From Bog-532 sp963775825 (lineage in GTDB: Bacteria > Actinomycetota > Actinomycetes > Streptosporangiales > Streptosporangiaceae): 64,000 bases of DNA. The position numbers and the translations under genes are program-made. The DNA is taken from the NCBI GenBank assembly GCA_963775825.1, contig CAVZKY010000046.1:62001-126000 (forward strand). Reading direction: 5' to 3'. A model generated the notes under the pieces. It ran no database searches. It had not been told where the DNA came from and worked only from the letters and a program-made list of their open reading frames with translations. This document shows, piece after piece, positions 19,670 through 27,709 of this stretch. Within the stretch, counting starts at the first letter, position 1; every line of letters starts with the position of its first letter.

Positions 19670-19793
19670 GGCAGGTTGATCCGGACAGTGGTGCTCGACG
19701 TGATAGCTTTTAACTATCTGTAGTTGAGTAGGCACGAATTGTGCTGTAGCTGACGGCGACAGCGAGGTCACGGGGCGGGAGAGACCACGGAGC

Positions 19794-21450
19794 ATGGGGG
19801 CATCCAAGCCAGGCCTGGGCCTGGCCACCGGCCGCCGGAGCACCGATTTCGAGCAGGCTCAGACGGCACTCGCCGAGACGGAGGCGCGCTTCGGCCTGCT
19901 GGCCCAGCTGGCGCCGGTCGGCATCGTGCAGAGCGACGCCGAAGGACGGGCCGTCTTCGTCAATGAGCGATGGTGCGCCATGACGGGCCTGCGTGCGGAC
20001 CAGGCCCTCGGCACCAGCTGGCTGGACCTGGTCCACCCCGACGACCGTCCGCTCATCGAGCAGAAGATGACAGCCGTCGGCCGGGGCGAAGTAGTGATCG
20101 ACGGCCGGCTCCGTCGAGCCCGCGGTGCCGAGCTCTGGATCCAGGGCTCCGCCGTGTCGCTGCGGCGGGCCGACGGTCAGCCGGCCGGAACGCTGGCGAC
20201 GTTCACCGACATCTCTGGCCGCAAGCGCGCCGAAGCCGAGCGGGAGCGGCTGCTGGCCGCGGAACGAGCTTCCCGTATCAGCCTGGCGGACCAGACCGAG
20301 CGCCTCGACTGCCTGATCGCCAGTGCTATCCCCGGCGTACTGATTACCGATGAGCAGGGTCTCGTCACCCACGCGAACCAGAGCTTCGCGACGATGTTCG
20401 GCATCGGGTCCCCCGATCGGCTTGTGGGTACGCCAGCGGCCGGCGTGGTGCGCCGGATCAAGGCGGCATTCGCCGATCCCGCCGAGTTCGTCCGCCGGAC
20501 ATCTGGGGCCTTCACCGCGCGCGAGCCGGTCGGCGGACAGCAGCTGGCCTGCGCGGACGGGCGTACCTTCGAATGTGACTACTGGCCCGTGCTGGTAGAC
20601 GGCCGATACCGCGGTGACATCTGGCTCGCCTGGGACATGTCGGACCGCAAGGCGCTGGAGACCCAGCGCCAAGAGCTGCTCGACGCCGAGCTGACGGCCC
20701 GCCGCGCAGCGGAGCTGGCCCAGCGGAAGCTTGAGCGGCAGAACAGGCAACTTCAGGAGCTGGGCGAAGCCAGGAAAGACTTCGTGGCCATCGTGTCACA
20801 TGAACTGCGCACGCCACTGACCTCGATTGTGTCGTTCATCGAGTTGATGCAGGCGGAAGCTGACGGCCTCAGCGAGGACGGCGCACACTTCCTGAGCGTC
20901 ATCCAGCGCAACGCCAACCGGCTGATCCGCCTGGTCGGCGACCTGCTGCTGCTGAACCGGCTCGAGTCGGGCACGGTTCCGCTGGAGCTGGCCCCGGTGC
21001 GCATCGCCGAACTGACCCGCGAGGCGGTCCGCGATGCATCGGCCTCCGCCGCGGGTTACGGCGTCACCCTGGATGCCGCCGTGAAGCAGCGACGGGCCGA
21101 TGATCCAGGGGGACCATCTTCGCCTGAGGCAGGTCCTGGACAACCTGATCGCCAACGCCGTCAAGTTCTCACACCCCGGAGATGTGGTCCGCGTCGTGAG
21201 CACCTGGGACGGCGGCGCGTGGCGGATCGACGTGACCGACACGGGCATCGGGATCCCAGCTGCGGAGACCGGCCAGCTCTTCGACCGCTTTGTCCGGGCC
21301 TCCAACGCGCGGACCTCCGGCCGCCCCGGCACCGGTCTCGGCCTTTCGGTCGTCCAGACGATCGTCGAGCTCCATGGTGGCCGCGTCGCCGTGGACAGCG
21401 CGCTTGGCCGTGGCACCACGTTCAGCATCTACCTGCCGGGGCCGGCATGA
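19794..21450 (+). CDS. PAS-domain sensor histidine kinase (one frameshift)
   Basis: Cytoplasmic-looking sensor kinase with no evident membrane segment. Two PAS domains are visible (about residues 25-140, ending DISGRKRAEAERE, and about 165-290, ending DMSDRKALE), then a coiled-coil, the HisKA box FVAIVSHELRTPLTS (histidine near residue 336), and HATPase blocks NLIANAVKF (N box), DTGIGIP and GTGLGLSVV. The ATPase half is in another frame: the break is near 21085-21100, after VTLDAAV and before MIQGDHLRLRQVLDN. The TGA overlaps the ATG of the response regulator, so the pair is translationally coupled. ATG 19794 is preceded by a GGGAGAGACCACGGAGC purine-rich stretch. The input signal is not known; PAS domains could bind a small ligand, haem or flavin. 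Confidence 0.85.
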
Positions 21451-22154
21451 AGGCCCGGGTCCTGGTGATCGAGGACGACGCCGACGTCGCGCTCGGTATC
21501 CAGACCGTGCTGAGCCGGAGCGGGTGCGACGTGGCCAGCTCCGCTGACGGCCGGCAGGGCCTGCGCGACTTTCACGCCAGACGGCCCGACCTCGTTGTCC
21601 TCGACATTGGGCTGCCGTCGCTGGACGGCTGGGAGGTCCTCGAGCGCATCCGCGACATGAGTGACGTCCCGGTCCTTCTCCTCACGGCCCGGGGCCATGA
21701 AGGGGACAAGGTCCGCGGGCTGGACAGCGGTGCTGACGACTACCTGACCAAGCCGTTCGGGAACCGGGAGCTGGCCGCGCGGGTTCACGCGCTGTTGCGG
21801 CGGCCGCGGGCGCAGCGGGAGGATGCCGACAGCTACGACGACGGCACGGTGCTGATGAAGTTCGCCTCCCACGAAGTCAGCGTGAACGCCAAGCCGGTTG
21901 AGCTCACCCCGACCGAATTCCGGTTGCTCGGAGCCCTGGTGCGGCACCAGGGTCAGACCCTCTCGCCCGAACAGCTGCTGGAGCTGGCCTGGAACGATCC
22001 GTTCGCGGTGGGGCCGGAACGGGTGAAGTTCGCTGTCATGCGGCTACGCCGCAAGCTCGGGCAGTCCACCGCGGCGTCGGCGCGCATCGAAGCCGTCCGG
22101 GGGTTCGGCTACCGGTATGTGGCCCCCGCTGCGAAGGTACCGGCCCCGCATTGA
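21447..22154 (+). CDS. OmpR-family response regulator
   Basis: Partner of the preceding kinase, 235 residues. The N-terminal receiver domain shows the acidic pair VIEDDAD, the phospho-acceptor aspartate in VVLDIGLPSLDG (about residue 53), LLTARG and the lysine of DYLTKPF (about 102). The C-terminal winged helix (about 140-230) has the typical ELTPTEFRLLGALVRHQGQ, LSPEQLLELAW and a VRGFGYRYV tail, so it is a DNA-binding transcription factor. ATG 21447 overlaps the kinase stop as ATGA. No target promoter can be assigned from sequence. Confidence 0.92.
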   Translation: MKARVLVIEDDADVALGIQTVLSRSGCDVASSADGRQGLRDFHARRPDLVVLDIGLPSLDGWEVLERIRDMSDVPVLLLTARGHEGDKVRGLDSGADDYLTKPFGNRELAARVHALLRRPRAQREDADSYDDGTVLMKFASHEVSVNAKPVELTPTEFRLLGALVRHQGQTLSPEQLLELAWNDPFAVGPERVKFAVMRLRRKLGQSTAASARIEAVRGFGYRYVAPAAKVPAPH

Positions 22155-22217
22155 CGGGCAACCGTCCCGCACCAGCCCGGCAACGCGGCGGCCAGCCGCA
22201 TCGTGCACGCTGTGGGA

Positions 22218-22628
22218 ATGAGCAGAACAGATCCGGCCACGCCGCGGGGGCGCATTCTCCTGGTGGAGGACGACGCTGACGGCGCCTACTACGCGCTGCA
22301 TGTCCTCACCACAATGGGCCATTTCGAGGTCGGGTACACGCCAGACCCGGCCGTAGCCCTGCAGCGGGCCCGTTCCGAGCCCTGGGACCTGGTACTGGCC
22401 GACGCCGACCTGCCCAGCATGACCGGTACAGAACTGCTCGAAGCGCTGCGGCAGGCGGTTCCGGCGGTGCCCGTCGCCGTTATGACCGCACACGTCGCCA
22501 TCGGCGCGGCTATGGAGTCGCTGCGCAGGAGCGCCGACGCGTTCCTGGAGAAGCCGGTACCGCCGGCCCGGCTCATCGCGGTGGCGTCCGCGCTGATCGC
22601 CGGGGCGGCGGCCCGTCCCTCGGTCTGA
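22218..22628 (+). CDS. Stand-alone response-regulator receiver domain protein
   Basis: A 136-residue CheY-like protein: ILLVEDDADGAYYAL at the N-terminus, phospho-acceptor aspartate in LVLADADLPSMTG (about residue 61), VMTAH, and lysine in FLEKPVPP (about 113). No output domain follows. It lies 64 bases after the OmpR-type regulator and probably acts in the same phosphorelay, or as a phosphate sink. ATG 22218 is favoured over GTG 22203. The 3' end of the gene (encoding AARPSV and the stop) is the first unit of a short tandem repeat. Confidence 0.82.
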   Translation: MSRTDPATPRGRILLVEDDADGAYYALHVLTTMGHFEVGYTPDPAVALQRARSEPWDLVLADADLPSMTGTELLEALRQAVPAVPVAVMTAHVAIGAAMESLRRSADAFLEKPVPPARLIAVASALIAGAAARPSV

Positions 22629-22727
22629 ATCTGATCGGCCCGGGCGGCGGCCCGTCCCTCGGTCTGAACTCGTCAGGGCGGCGGCCCGTCCCTCGGTCTG
22701 AAGCGACGGCCCTTCCCTCGGTCTGAA
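22605..22727 (+). repeat. Four copies of a 25-bp unit containing a gene's stop codon
   Basis: GCGGCGGCCCGTCCCTCGGTCTGAA-type units are at 22605-22629, 22644-22668, 22678-22702 and 22703-22727 (the last with two changes). The first copy is the end of the receiver gene; its TGA is inside the unit. Spacers are 14, 9 and 0 bases, with CTCGTCAGG-like sequence after copies 2 and 4. Confidence 0.85.
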
Positions 22728-22731
22728 CCCG

Positions 22732-23040
22732 TCAGGCGGAAGACGCGGGACGTCGGGTGAGCCGCACCTTGGCGTTGGGGTGCGCGCGCCACGTGTCGGC
22801 CCCGGACGCGGCCGCGGTCTTGGCCTGTTCCCACTTCAGCTGCGCGAACTGGCTAGGCGGCACGTCCAGCTCCTGCACCCACTGCCGGGTGGCCGCCACC
22901 AGGTGCGCCCCCGCCACGGCCACCCCCGCCGCCACCAGCGCGAGGCCGATCCCGACCAGCGACCCGCCGACGATCAGCGGCCCGGACTGCACCTCCGGCC
23001 AGGTCGCGTCCGGCTGGCTGTTCGCTGCTCCATTTGCCAT
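22732..23040 (-). CDS. Small single-pass membrane protein
   Basis: A 102-residue protein from ATG 23040 with a short polar N-terminus (MANGAANSQPDATW), one strongly hydrophobic Gly/Ala-rich segment (LIVGGSLVGIGLALVAAGVAVAGAHLV, about residues 21-47) and a basic, Trp-containing C-terminus (TRQWVQELDVPPSQ, WEQAKTAAASGADTWRAH). No family is recognised. It is probably real because a diverged, damaged copy exists at 25782-25956, where the coding-strand similarity is conserved best in the TM/RQWVQ part. It is convergent with the receiver gene repeats. Confidence 0.65.
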   Translation of the reverse strand: MANGAANSQPDATWPEVQSGPLIVGGSLVGIGLALVAAGVAVAGAHLVAATRQWVQELDVPPSQFAQLKWEQAKTAAASGADTWRAHPNAKVRLTRRPASSA

Positions 23041-23190
23041 AACGCCCATCCCAACGTTGTCAGGTGATCGTGTGCGTGTCTGCCGAGCGGCCGGTCCCCA
23101 CCCGGGTGAGTGGCGACTACAACCCCGCTACCTGGTATCAAACACTCAGCGTGCCGGACGTGTCTATGCGACACTCGTGCCACGAAACGA
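23041..23190. other. Intergenic region upstream of the membrane protein gene
   Basis: Divergent space between the small membrane protein start and the methyltransferase remnant. I see no gene in it. It probably contains the membrane gene's promoter. Confidence 0.4.
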
Positions 23191-23218
23191 TTGATTGCGG
23201 AGTGTATTCGCGTATGCT
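23191..23218 (+). promoter_or_regulatory. Putative promoter of the methyltransferase remnant (leaderless type)
   Basis: TTGATT (23191-23196), 16-bp spacer, TATGCT (23213-23218), then six bases to GTG 23225. The same geometry and related sequence precede the intact paralogue at 27.7 kb, so this segment was duplicated together with the gene. Starting transcription at or next to the GTG would give a leaderless mRNA. Confidence 0.45.
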
Positions 23219-23224
23219 CATTAC

Positions 23225-23470
23225 GTGATCGGGACGCGGATGGAACCGCTGCGGGAACGACTGTACGGCGCGTACGCGTCACAGCACGCGGGCTGCGGCG
23301 ACGGTGAGGCTGCTGCCCTCATCTACCGCCGCGACATCCGGCCGACGCTGCCGCCGCCTGCCGTACGGCCCTGTCCACCCGTTGCGCACGGCTTGCTGAG
23401 CGCCGCGTTGGTGGTGGTGTGGAAGTCAGTGAGCACATCTCTGCAAGATAGCGTCCGCAGCGGACCATGA
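23225..23470 (+). pseudogene. Internally deleted copy of the SAM methyltransferase gene at 27710
   Basis: The reading frame from GTG 23225 encodes LRERLYGAYASQHAGC and LIYRRDIRPTLPPP, which match residues near the start of the 27.7-kb methyltransferase. It then jumps without a frame break to CPPVAHGLLSAALVVVWKSVS, which matches the C-terminal third of the same protein. The SAM-binding core (FDIGCGQGKL to the HI..GDFTHE region, about 420 bp) is missing, so it cannot be an active methyltransferase. After WKSVSTS the similarity fades. A short protein could still be made. Confidence 0.75.
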
Positions 23471-23768
23471 ACTTCTGCGAAAATCCCGGCAAAATGATTT
23501 AGGTGACGATTCTCGTACGATCGGCTATAAGATATGTCACGCCTGTCATAATTTCTAATTAGCACGGAATCGCAACGTGGTTCGATCAGTTGGTGTGCCA
23601 GACTCGCTGGCCAGTCGCAGCCTGCGCGGGTTGGTTATAGAATGCGGATGTAACGTATCGAATGTGGATGATTATCCCTTGCTTGACGCCGGGGTTTATG
23701 GTCATACACAATCTCTTTACGAACGCAACAGAATTCTCTCTGCGAACCCAGCAGAGACGGGGGACTTT
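23471..23768. other. AT-richer leader of the WxL-like surface locus
   Basis: Nearly 300 bases of reduced GC content before the secreted protein gene. The downstream frame is open from 23577, but the extra 64 codons have no signal-peptide-like or domain content, so I treat it as leader. AT-rich stretches such as CTATAAGATATG and CATAATTTC may carry the promoter; no spacing-consistent pair was fixed. Confidence 0.4.
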
Positions 23769-24386
23769 ATGCCCAGAATGTCCAAGCCAAAGCCGGCCGC
23801 GGCGGGGGGTCGGCGCGGGGTCGGCGCCAGGCGATTTGGCGTCACGGTGCTGGCAGTCGGGGCAGCGGCCATACTGCCGGCCGGTCAGGCGCTGGCCGAA
23901 TCCAGCACGGGTGCGGCAACAACCTCCGCAAACCCATCCGCATACGTTGAAGAGAATAGGGGAGTGATAGCCAACGTCGAAGTGTATCCCGCGCTCGAGC
24001 TCGATATCACGACGTCGTCGTTCACGCTGTACGGGCTACCCGGCGACCAGCCGGAGGCGGACGACGCTGTGGCCCTGCACGTGTTCACCAACAATCCCGA
24101 CGGCTACCAGGTAAGCATCTGGGCCCTTGGGGCGGACCTGACGGGGTCGGGGACAGGCAACACCGGCACCATCCCGGTGACCGACCTGTCGGTCAGGGAA
24201 AACGGGACCACGGCATGGAACGCGGTGAGCACGGCCACGGTCCAGGTGTATACGCAAGCCACACCATCGGCGGGGGGGCAAGGCGACGCGCTGAGCAACG
24301 ATTGGGAGTTCAATGTTCCCATTCCGGCAGTGAGCCCAGACACCTACAGCGACACCATCGAATATATGGCGTCGACAAATCCGTGA
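23769..24386 (+). CDS. Secreted WxL-like beta-sandwich protein
   Basis: A 205-residue protein from ATG 23769, with a twin-arginine-free basic N-terminus, hydrophobic stretch FGVTVLAVGAAAILPAG and likely signal cleavage after QALA. The mature part (VYPALELDITTSSFTLYGLPG, ALHVFTNNPDGYQVSIWA, VPIPAVSPDTYSDTIEYMA) has the layout of small WxL-related surface proteins: a SFTL start, a TNNPxGYxV strand and a terminal PxxYSDTIxYxA strand. The W-x-L signature itself is not clear. The following gene encodes a DUF916-like protein with C-terminal membrane anchor, a usual partner of WxL proteins, 35 bases downstream. Likely cell-surface structural or adhesive role. Confidence 0.7.
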   Translation: MPRMSKPKPAAAGGRRGVGARRFGVTVLAVGAAAILPAGQALAESSTGAATTSANPSAYVEENRGVIANVEVYPALELDITTSSFTLYGLPGDQPEADDAVALHVFTNNPDGYQVSIWALGADLTGSGTGNTGTIPVTDLSVRENGTTAWNAVSTATVQVYTQATPSAGGQGDALSNDWEFNVPIPAVSPDTYSDTIEYMASTNP

Positions 24387-24420
24387 CGCTGGCAGGCGCA
24401 GAATCCTGAGATCGGGGCTT

Positions 24421-25479
24421 GTGCCTAATCGCCGAAAGGGTTCTTGGGGAAGCCGTCTCCGAAAGGGAGGCTGCTTCCCGCCCGCAGCCCTACTTCCGTT
24501 GCTCGCCGGCATGCTGGGTGCCGGGGTCCTCTTCGCCATTCCGGCTGCCGCGGCCCCGGCTGGGGACGTGCCGCAGGTGCCGGGCGTGGCCATGGCAATC
24601 AGCCCGCCGCGGCTGGTCGTGTCGGCCGGCCAGGTAACCAAGGTGCAGAGGCTGGAAATTGAGAACAGGGGCAGCGTGCTGCTCGAGGTTCGCGCCGAGC
24701 CGTCGGCCCTTGTGCAGCGCCCGGACGGGTCGGTGGAGCTTGACCCGGACGCCCCGTATTCGGCGGTCAACTGGGTCACCATCGCGCCCAGCCACATCCA
24801 GATCAGCCAGGGCAGCAAGCAATACGTTCAGGTCCGCGTCCACGTGCCCGCCAACGCGGAACCAGGCGATCACAATGTCATGATCATTTTCATGTCGCAG
24901 GCCGGCCACGGGAAGGGGAATATCCGGATCGAGGAAGGGCTCGGGGTGCCGATGCTTATCACGGTGCCAGGGCCTGTCATCGACCACGTGCGTGTCACGG
25001 GGCTGAAAGCCCCCGGCTTCTCGGCAGGCGGCCCCATTCCGATCACGGGGACGATACGGGAACTCGGCGATGTCCATCACAGTTTCCGTGCACCCAGGGA
25101 CCGCCTGGTGGCAGACGCGGACGGCGCGCGGATATTGTTCCCGCCGCTGACTGTGCTGCGCGGATCAACAGTCAGCTTCGCCACCCGGTGGAAGTCTCCT
25201 CCGTTCGCGTGCATCTGCCGCATCACGACGGCCGTCATGTCGGATGGCCAGCGCAGCGCAGCTGCGGTCACCGTCGTCGTCTTTCCCATCGTCCAAGTCC
25301 TCACCGGGATGGCCGCGCTCATCGCCATCGCGCTGACGTTGGCGCTTGCGCGCCGCTGGCAGCGCCGCAGGCTGGCGGCGGCCTACGAGACTGGCCGTCG
25401 AGACGGCGATGTGGGTAACGGACCGCCCGGCGTGGACTCGCCCGCTCACCCTCCTGACCCCGGCCTCCTGCGGGAATAG
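24421..25479 (+). CDS. DUF916-like (WxL-protein peptidoglycan-binding) surface protein with C-terminal TM
   Basis: A 352-residue protein from GTG 24421. A signal peptide is visible (LLPLLAGMLGAGVLFAIPAAAA), then a chaperone-like immunoglobulin domain (MAISPPRLVVSAGQVTK, LEIENRGSVLLEVRAEP, WVTIAPSHIQISQGSKQ, VRVHVPANAEPGDHNVMIIF), a second beta-domain (GPIPITGTIRELGDVHHSF), a C-terminal membrane segment (VLTGMAALIAIALTLALA) and a basic cytoplasmic tail. This matches the DUF916 plus C-terminal TM arrangement found next to WxL proteins in Gram-positive bacteria. It likely tethers the preceding secreted protein, and possibly the giant WxL-terminated protein, to the cell envelope. A perfect hairpin follows the stop. 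Confidence 0.72.
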   Translation: MPNRRKGSWGSRLRKGGCFPPAALLPLLAGMLGAGVLFAIPAAAAPAGDVPQVPGVAMAISPPRLVVSAGQVTKVQRLEIENRGSVLLEVRAEPSALVQRPDGSVELDPDAPYSAVNWVTIAPSHIQISQGSKQYVQVRVHVPANAEPGDHNVMIIFMSQAGHGKGNIRIEEGLGVPMLITVPGPVIDHVRVTGLKAPGFSAGGPIPITGTIRELGDVHHSFRAPRDRLVADADGARILFPPLTVLRGSTVSFATRWKSPPFACICRITTAVMSDGQRSAAAVTVVVFPIVQVLTGMAALIAIALTLALARRWQRRRLAAAYETGRRDGDVGNGPPGVDSPAHPPDPGLLRE

Positions 25480-25490
25480 CGTCACGCGCG

Positions 25491-25520
25491 GCCCGTGCAG
25501 TTGACCCCGGCAGCACGGGC
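25491..25520 (+). terminator. Hairpin terminator candidate after the surface locus
   Basis: GCCCGTGC (25491-25498) and GCACGGGC (25513-25520) form a perfect 8-bp stem with a 14-base loop, 12 bases after the stop codon at 25479. There is no T-run, which is common for actinobacterial hairpin terminators. Confidence 0.55.
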
Positions 25521-25781
25521 GCTGGGAGAAAGCCGAGGAGAACTGGGCCGGGGCTCCGAACGGGCACCACGAGGCGCCAGTGCGCCGTGAGCGCTGGGAA
25601 TCGAAGGAGGTGCAAGACCTCCTCGTCGAGCTGTCGCAGCAGCCGAGCAGGAACTGAGCGCAGTCTCATCCGGGAGACGCCGCAGTGGGTGGGAAACAGT
25701 ACCGACAAAGCCGAGACGGTTGGTACTGCCAGACGGGCCGGGTCGGGCGAGCGAGATCGGACGGTATACGAAGAGGAATCA

Positions 25782-25956
25782 GCGGCACGTCCAGCTGCTG
25801 CACCCATTGCCGGGTGGGCGACACCACGTGCGCCCGGGCCACGGCTAGCCCCACCGCCGCCAACGCAGGCCGATCCCGACCGGCGACCCGCCGAGATCAG
25901 CGGCCCGGACTGCACCTCCGGCCAGGTCCCGTCCGGCTGGCTGTTCGCTGCGGTCA
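25782..25956 (-). pseudogene. Damaged copy of the small membrane protein gene (22732-23040)
   Basis: Read on the complement, this segment encodes NSQPDGTWPEVQSGPLI and, in another phase, AVGLAVARAHVVSPTRQWVQQLDVP, matching the intact protein at 22.7-23.0 kb. At least one frame break lies in the hydrophobic segment near 25865, the 3' part after QQLDVP is lost, and the 5' end is cut at the junction with the MarR remnant near 25957. It is non-functional. Confidence 0.8.
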
Positions 25957-25957
25957 A

Positions 25958-26275
25958 GAGGCGTTGCGCCTGCTGGCCTTCAGCCGCCGTGGATCGCTGC
26001 CCATGCGCAAGTGGGCGCACGGCTGATGGTGTACCCGGCGTCGGTGACCAACGCCATCACCCAGCTGGACCAGCGCGGTCTGGTCGAGCGGTGGCTGTTC
26101 CCCGATGACCGGTGTGTCCTCCTGGCCACCATCGCTCAGGACGGGCAAGCGCTGGCGTGTGAGGCGACCATGGCCCCCAACCAGGCTCGTTCGGCTTGCC
26201 GGACGTCTCCCCTCTTCAGGCGGCCCAGGTCACGGCCGTGCTGCGAAGCGTCGGGGTCGCGGCGGACGAGATCAC
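25958..26275 (+). pseudogene. Damaged fragment of a MarR-family regulator gene (cf. 62753-63355)
   Basis: Encodes QEALRLLAFSRRGSLPM, then in a second phase RLMVYPASVTNAITQLDQR, GLVERWLFPDDRCVLLATI and a decayed tail corresponding to LPSLTAGQAAEVTSTLR. These match the intact MarR regulator at the right end of the window, residues about 60-165. The N-terminal third is missing, a frame break lies near 26010, and another near 26190. It abuts the membrane-protein remnant head to head. Confidence 0.82.
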
Positions 26276-26623
26276 TCCCGACGATTCCCGGTCGCCAGCG
26301 CACGCGGCGGCCTCCGGTGAGAGTGCCTATCCGGAGAAGCGGGCGGTTACTTTCACCGAACATCCGCTATTTAATTGAATTCGGCTAGCAGGTGGACAAA
26401 TTTATGTTAAGGACACAGATGTAACTATCACAGACAAATCTAACCGCACGCTAACCTCTCAGGAATCGGCCCCGTATCCCTGTAGCTGACAACCGGCGAT
26501 AAGGGTATGCTAAGCGGATCTGCTCGGTGTAAAGATCGGGGTAGGCGTGGGTAACTTCGTACATTACCTGGACGAGGTACCAACTCTGGGCTCCAGAGAA
26601 TACCCCGCGCCTGTACAACAGCA
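26276..26623. other. AT-rich spacer at the left edge of the polysaccharide island
   Basis: About 350 bases of markedly lower GC, with no convincing gene. Short open frames on the complement (up to 88 codons) have no recognisable content. The region separates the pseudogene block from the first island gene and likely contains its promoter. Confidence 0.45.
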
Positions 26624-27439
26624 ATGACCCGCACCTCAGATACAGTAAGTGCCCTCGGATTTGTCTGGAAGCACCCTGCGAACCAGAGGAGGCGAATTCG
26701 CGCCGTAGCTCGTGCAATTAAGTTTCAGCTTTCTGGCAGGCTACTGCACCGGCGGACGGTAGCGTCGCTCGGCGAACGGTCCAGCCTTTGGGTTGACCTC
26801 CACCGGAAGGGAGCATCGAAGGTAGTGTACGGCAATCCGCCGGACTATCCGGAGATGCTCGTATGGCGACAGGCCCTCCGGCCGGGAGATCTATTCGTAG
26901 ATGTGGGCGCCAATGTCGGCAGCTACACTATCTGGGCTTCAGACCTGGGCGCAGAGGTCATCGCTCTGGAGCCAGCAGAAGACACGTTCGAATTGCTCCT
27001 GGAGAACATTCACCTCAACAACTACCACGTAAAGGCGATCCGGGCTGCTGCCGGTGCCACGTGTGGGAGCGTCCGGTTCACAAACGGACTGGACACAGTA
27101 AATCGGGTAGCCGCCGACGGTGACGCCGAAGCAACAATGGTTACTATTGACTCGGTTATCGGTGATCGTGTCATTGCTGGGATGAAGATCGACGTCGAGG
27201 GATTCGAAATCGAGGTACTCCGGGGCTGTGAACGTGCGCTCTCCGATAAGCGAATCAGGCTGATTCAGCTAGAATGGAATGAAATGTCCAGGGAGGCTGT
27301 CGGCGCAGACCGCCGCTCAGTTGCTGACCTTCTTATCACACATGGCTATACCCTTTACCGCCCCGACGGCTACAGCACGCTCATACCTTTGTCGGACCCA
27401 GGGTTCGGTCCCGATGTATTCGCCCGGCCTAGTTCATAA
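26624..27439 (+). CDS. FkbM family methyltransferase
   Basis: A 271-residue SAM-dependent methyltransferase of the FkbM family, which O-methylates sugars and natural products. The SAM motif FVDVGANVGSYTIWA is at about residues 91-105, followed by VIALEPAEDTFELLLENI, the TIDSVIGD segment and MKIDVEGFEIEVLRG (about 187-201). It is the first gene of the lower-GC island and stands on the + strand alone, followed by a remnant of the polymerase-like gene. It is the first of three FkbM genes in the window (others at 39252 and 45275), suggesting a glycan methylated at several positions. Confidence 0.85.
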   Translation: MTRTSDTVSALGFVWKHPANQRRRIRAVARAIKFQLSGRLLHRRTVASLGERSSLWVDLHRKGASKVVYGNPPDYPEMLVWRQALRPGDLFVDVGANVGSYTIWASDLGAEVIALEPAEDTFELLLENIHLNNYHVKAIRAAAGATCGSVRFTNGLDTVNRVAADGDAEATMVTIDSVIGDRVIAGMKIDVEGFEIEVLRGCERALSDKRIRLIQLEWNEMSREAVGADRRSVADLLITHGYTLYRPDGYSTLIPLSDPGFGPDVFARPSS

Positions 27440-27524
27440 TCGCCCGGCCTTGCAAGGGCATATGACCATCAATGGTAGATAACCTACGACGACCAGACGA
27501 TACATCCATGGGATCGCCGTCTTG

Positions 27525-27672
27525 CCTCCTGCGCCATCGCCCCGAACGGAGGTGGTTGCGTCGTCCCGTGACGCTGGTCGTTCTGGCCTCAGTGGTTTAC
27601 CAAAACGTGTCCGCCTTGCTGCAACCTCGTCGATCTGCGACGGGAACGTCTACCACCTCGGCATCCCCACAA
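27525..27672 (+). pseudogene. Fragment of a polymerase-like membrane protein gene (cf. 32205-32516)
   Basis: Encodes LRHRPERRWLRRPVTLVVLASVVYQN and, after a one-base phase change near 27610-27630, SICDGNVYHLGIPTTLD. These align with the intact reverse-strand protein at 32.2-32.5 kb (LRHRLGRHWLRRPVTLLVITSVIYEG and SINAQNIYRLGVAQHFTD). Only about 50 codons remain. The fragment ends directly at the promoter of the following methyltransferase. Confidence 0.72.
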
Positions 27673-27675
27673 CGC

Positions 27676-27703
27676 TTGATTGCGGAAAGTATTTAGATAT
27701 ACT
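27676..27703 (+). promoter_or_regulatory. Putative promoter of the SAM methyltransferase (leaderless type)
   Basis: TTGATT (27676-27681), 16-bp spacer, TATACT (27698-27703), six bases to GTG 27710. The arrangement is conserved in the deleted copy at 23.2 kb. Transcription would start at or within a base or two of the GTG. Confidence 0.5.
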
Positions 27704-27709
27704 CCTTCT

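Noticed and set aside
22605..22727. The GGTCTGAA repeats as a transcription terminator
   Set aside because: The units are direct repeats without a stable inverted repeat; no hairpin with a convincing stem could be drawn.
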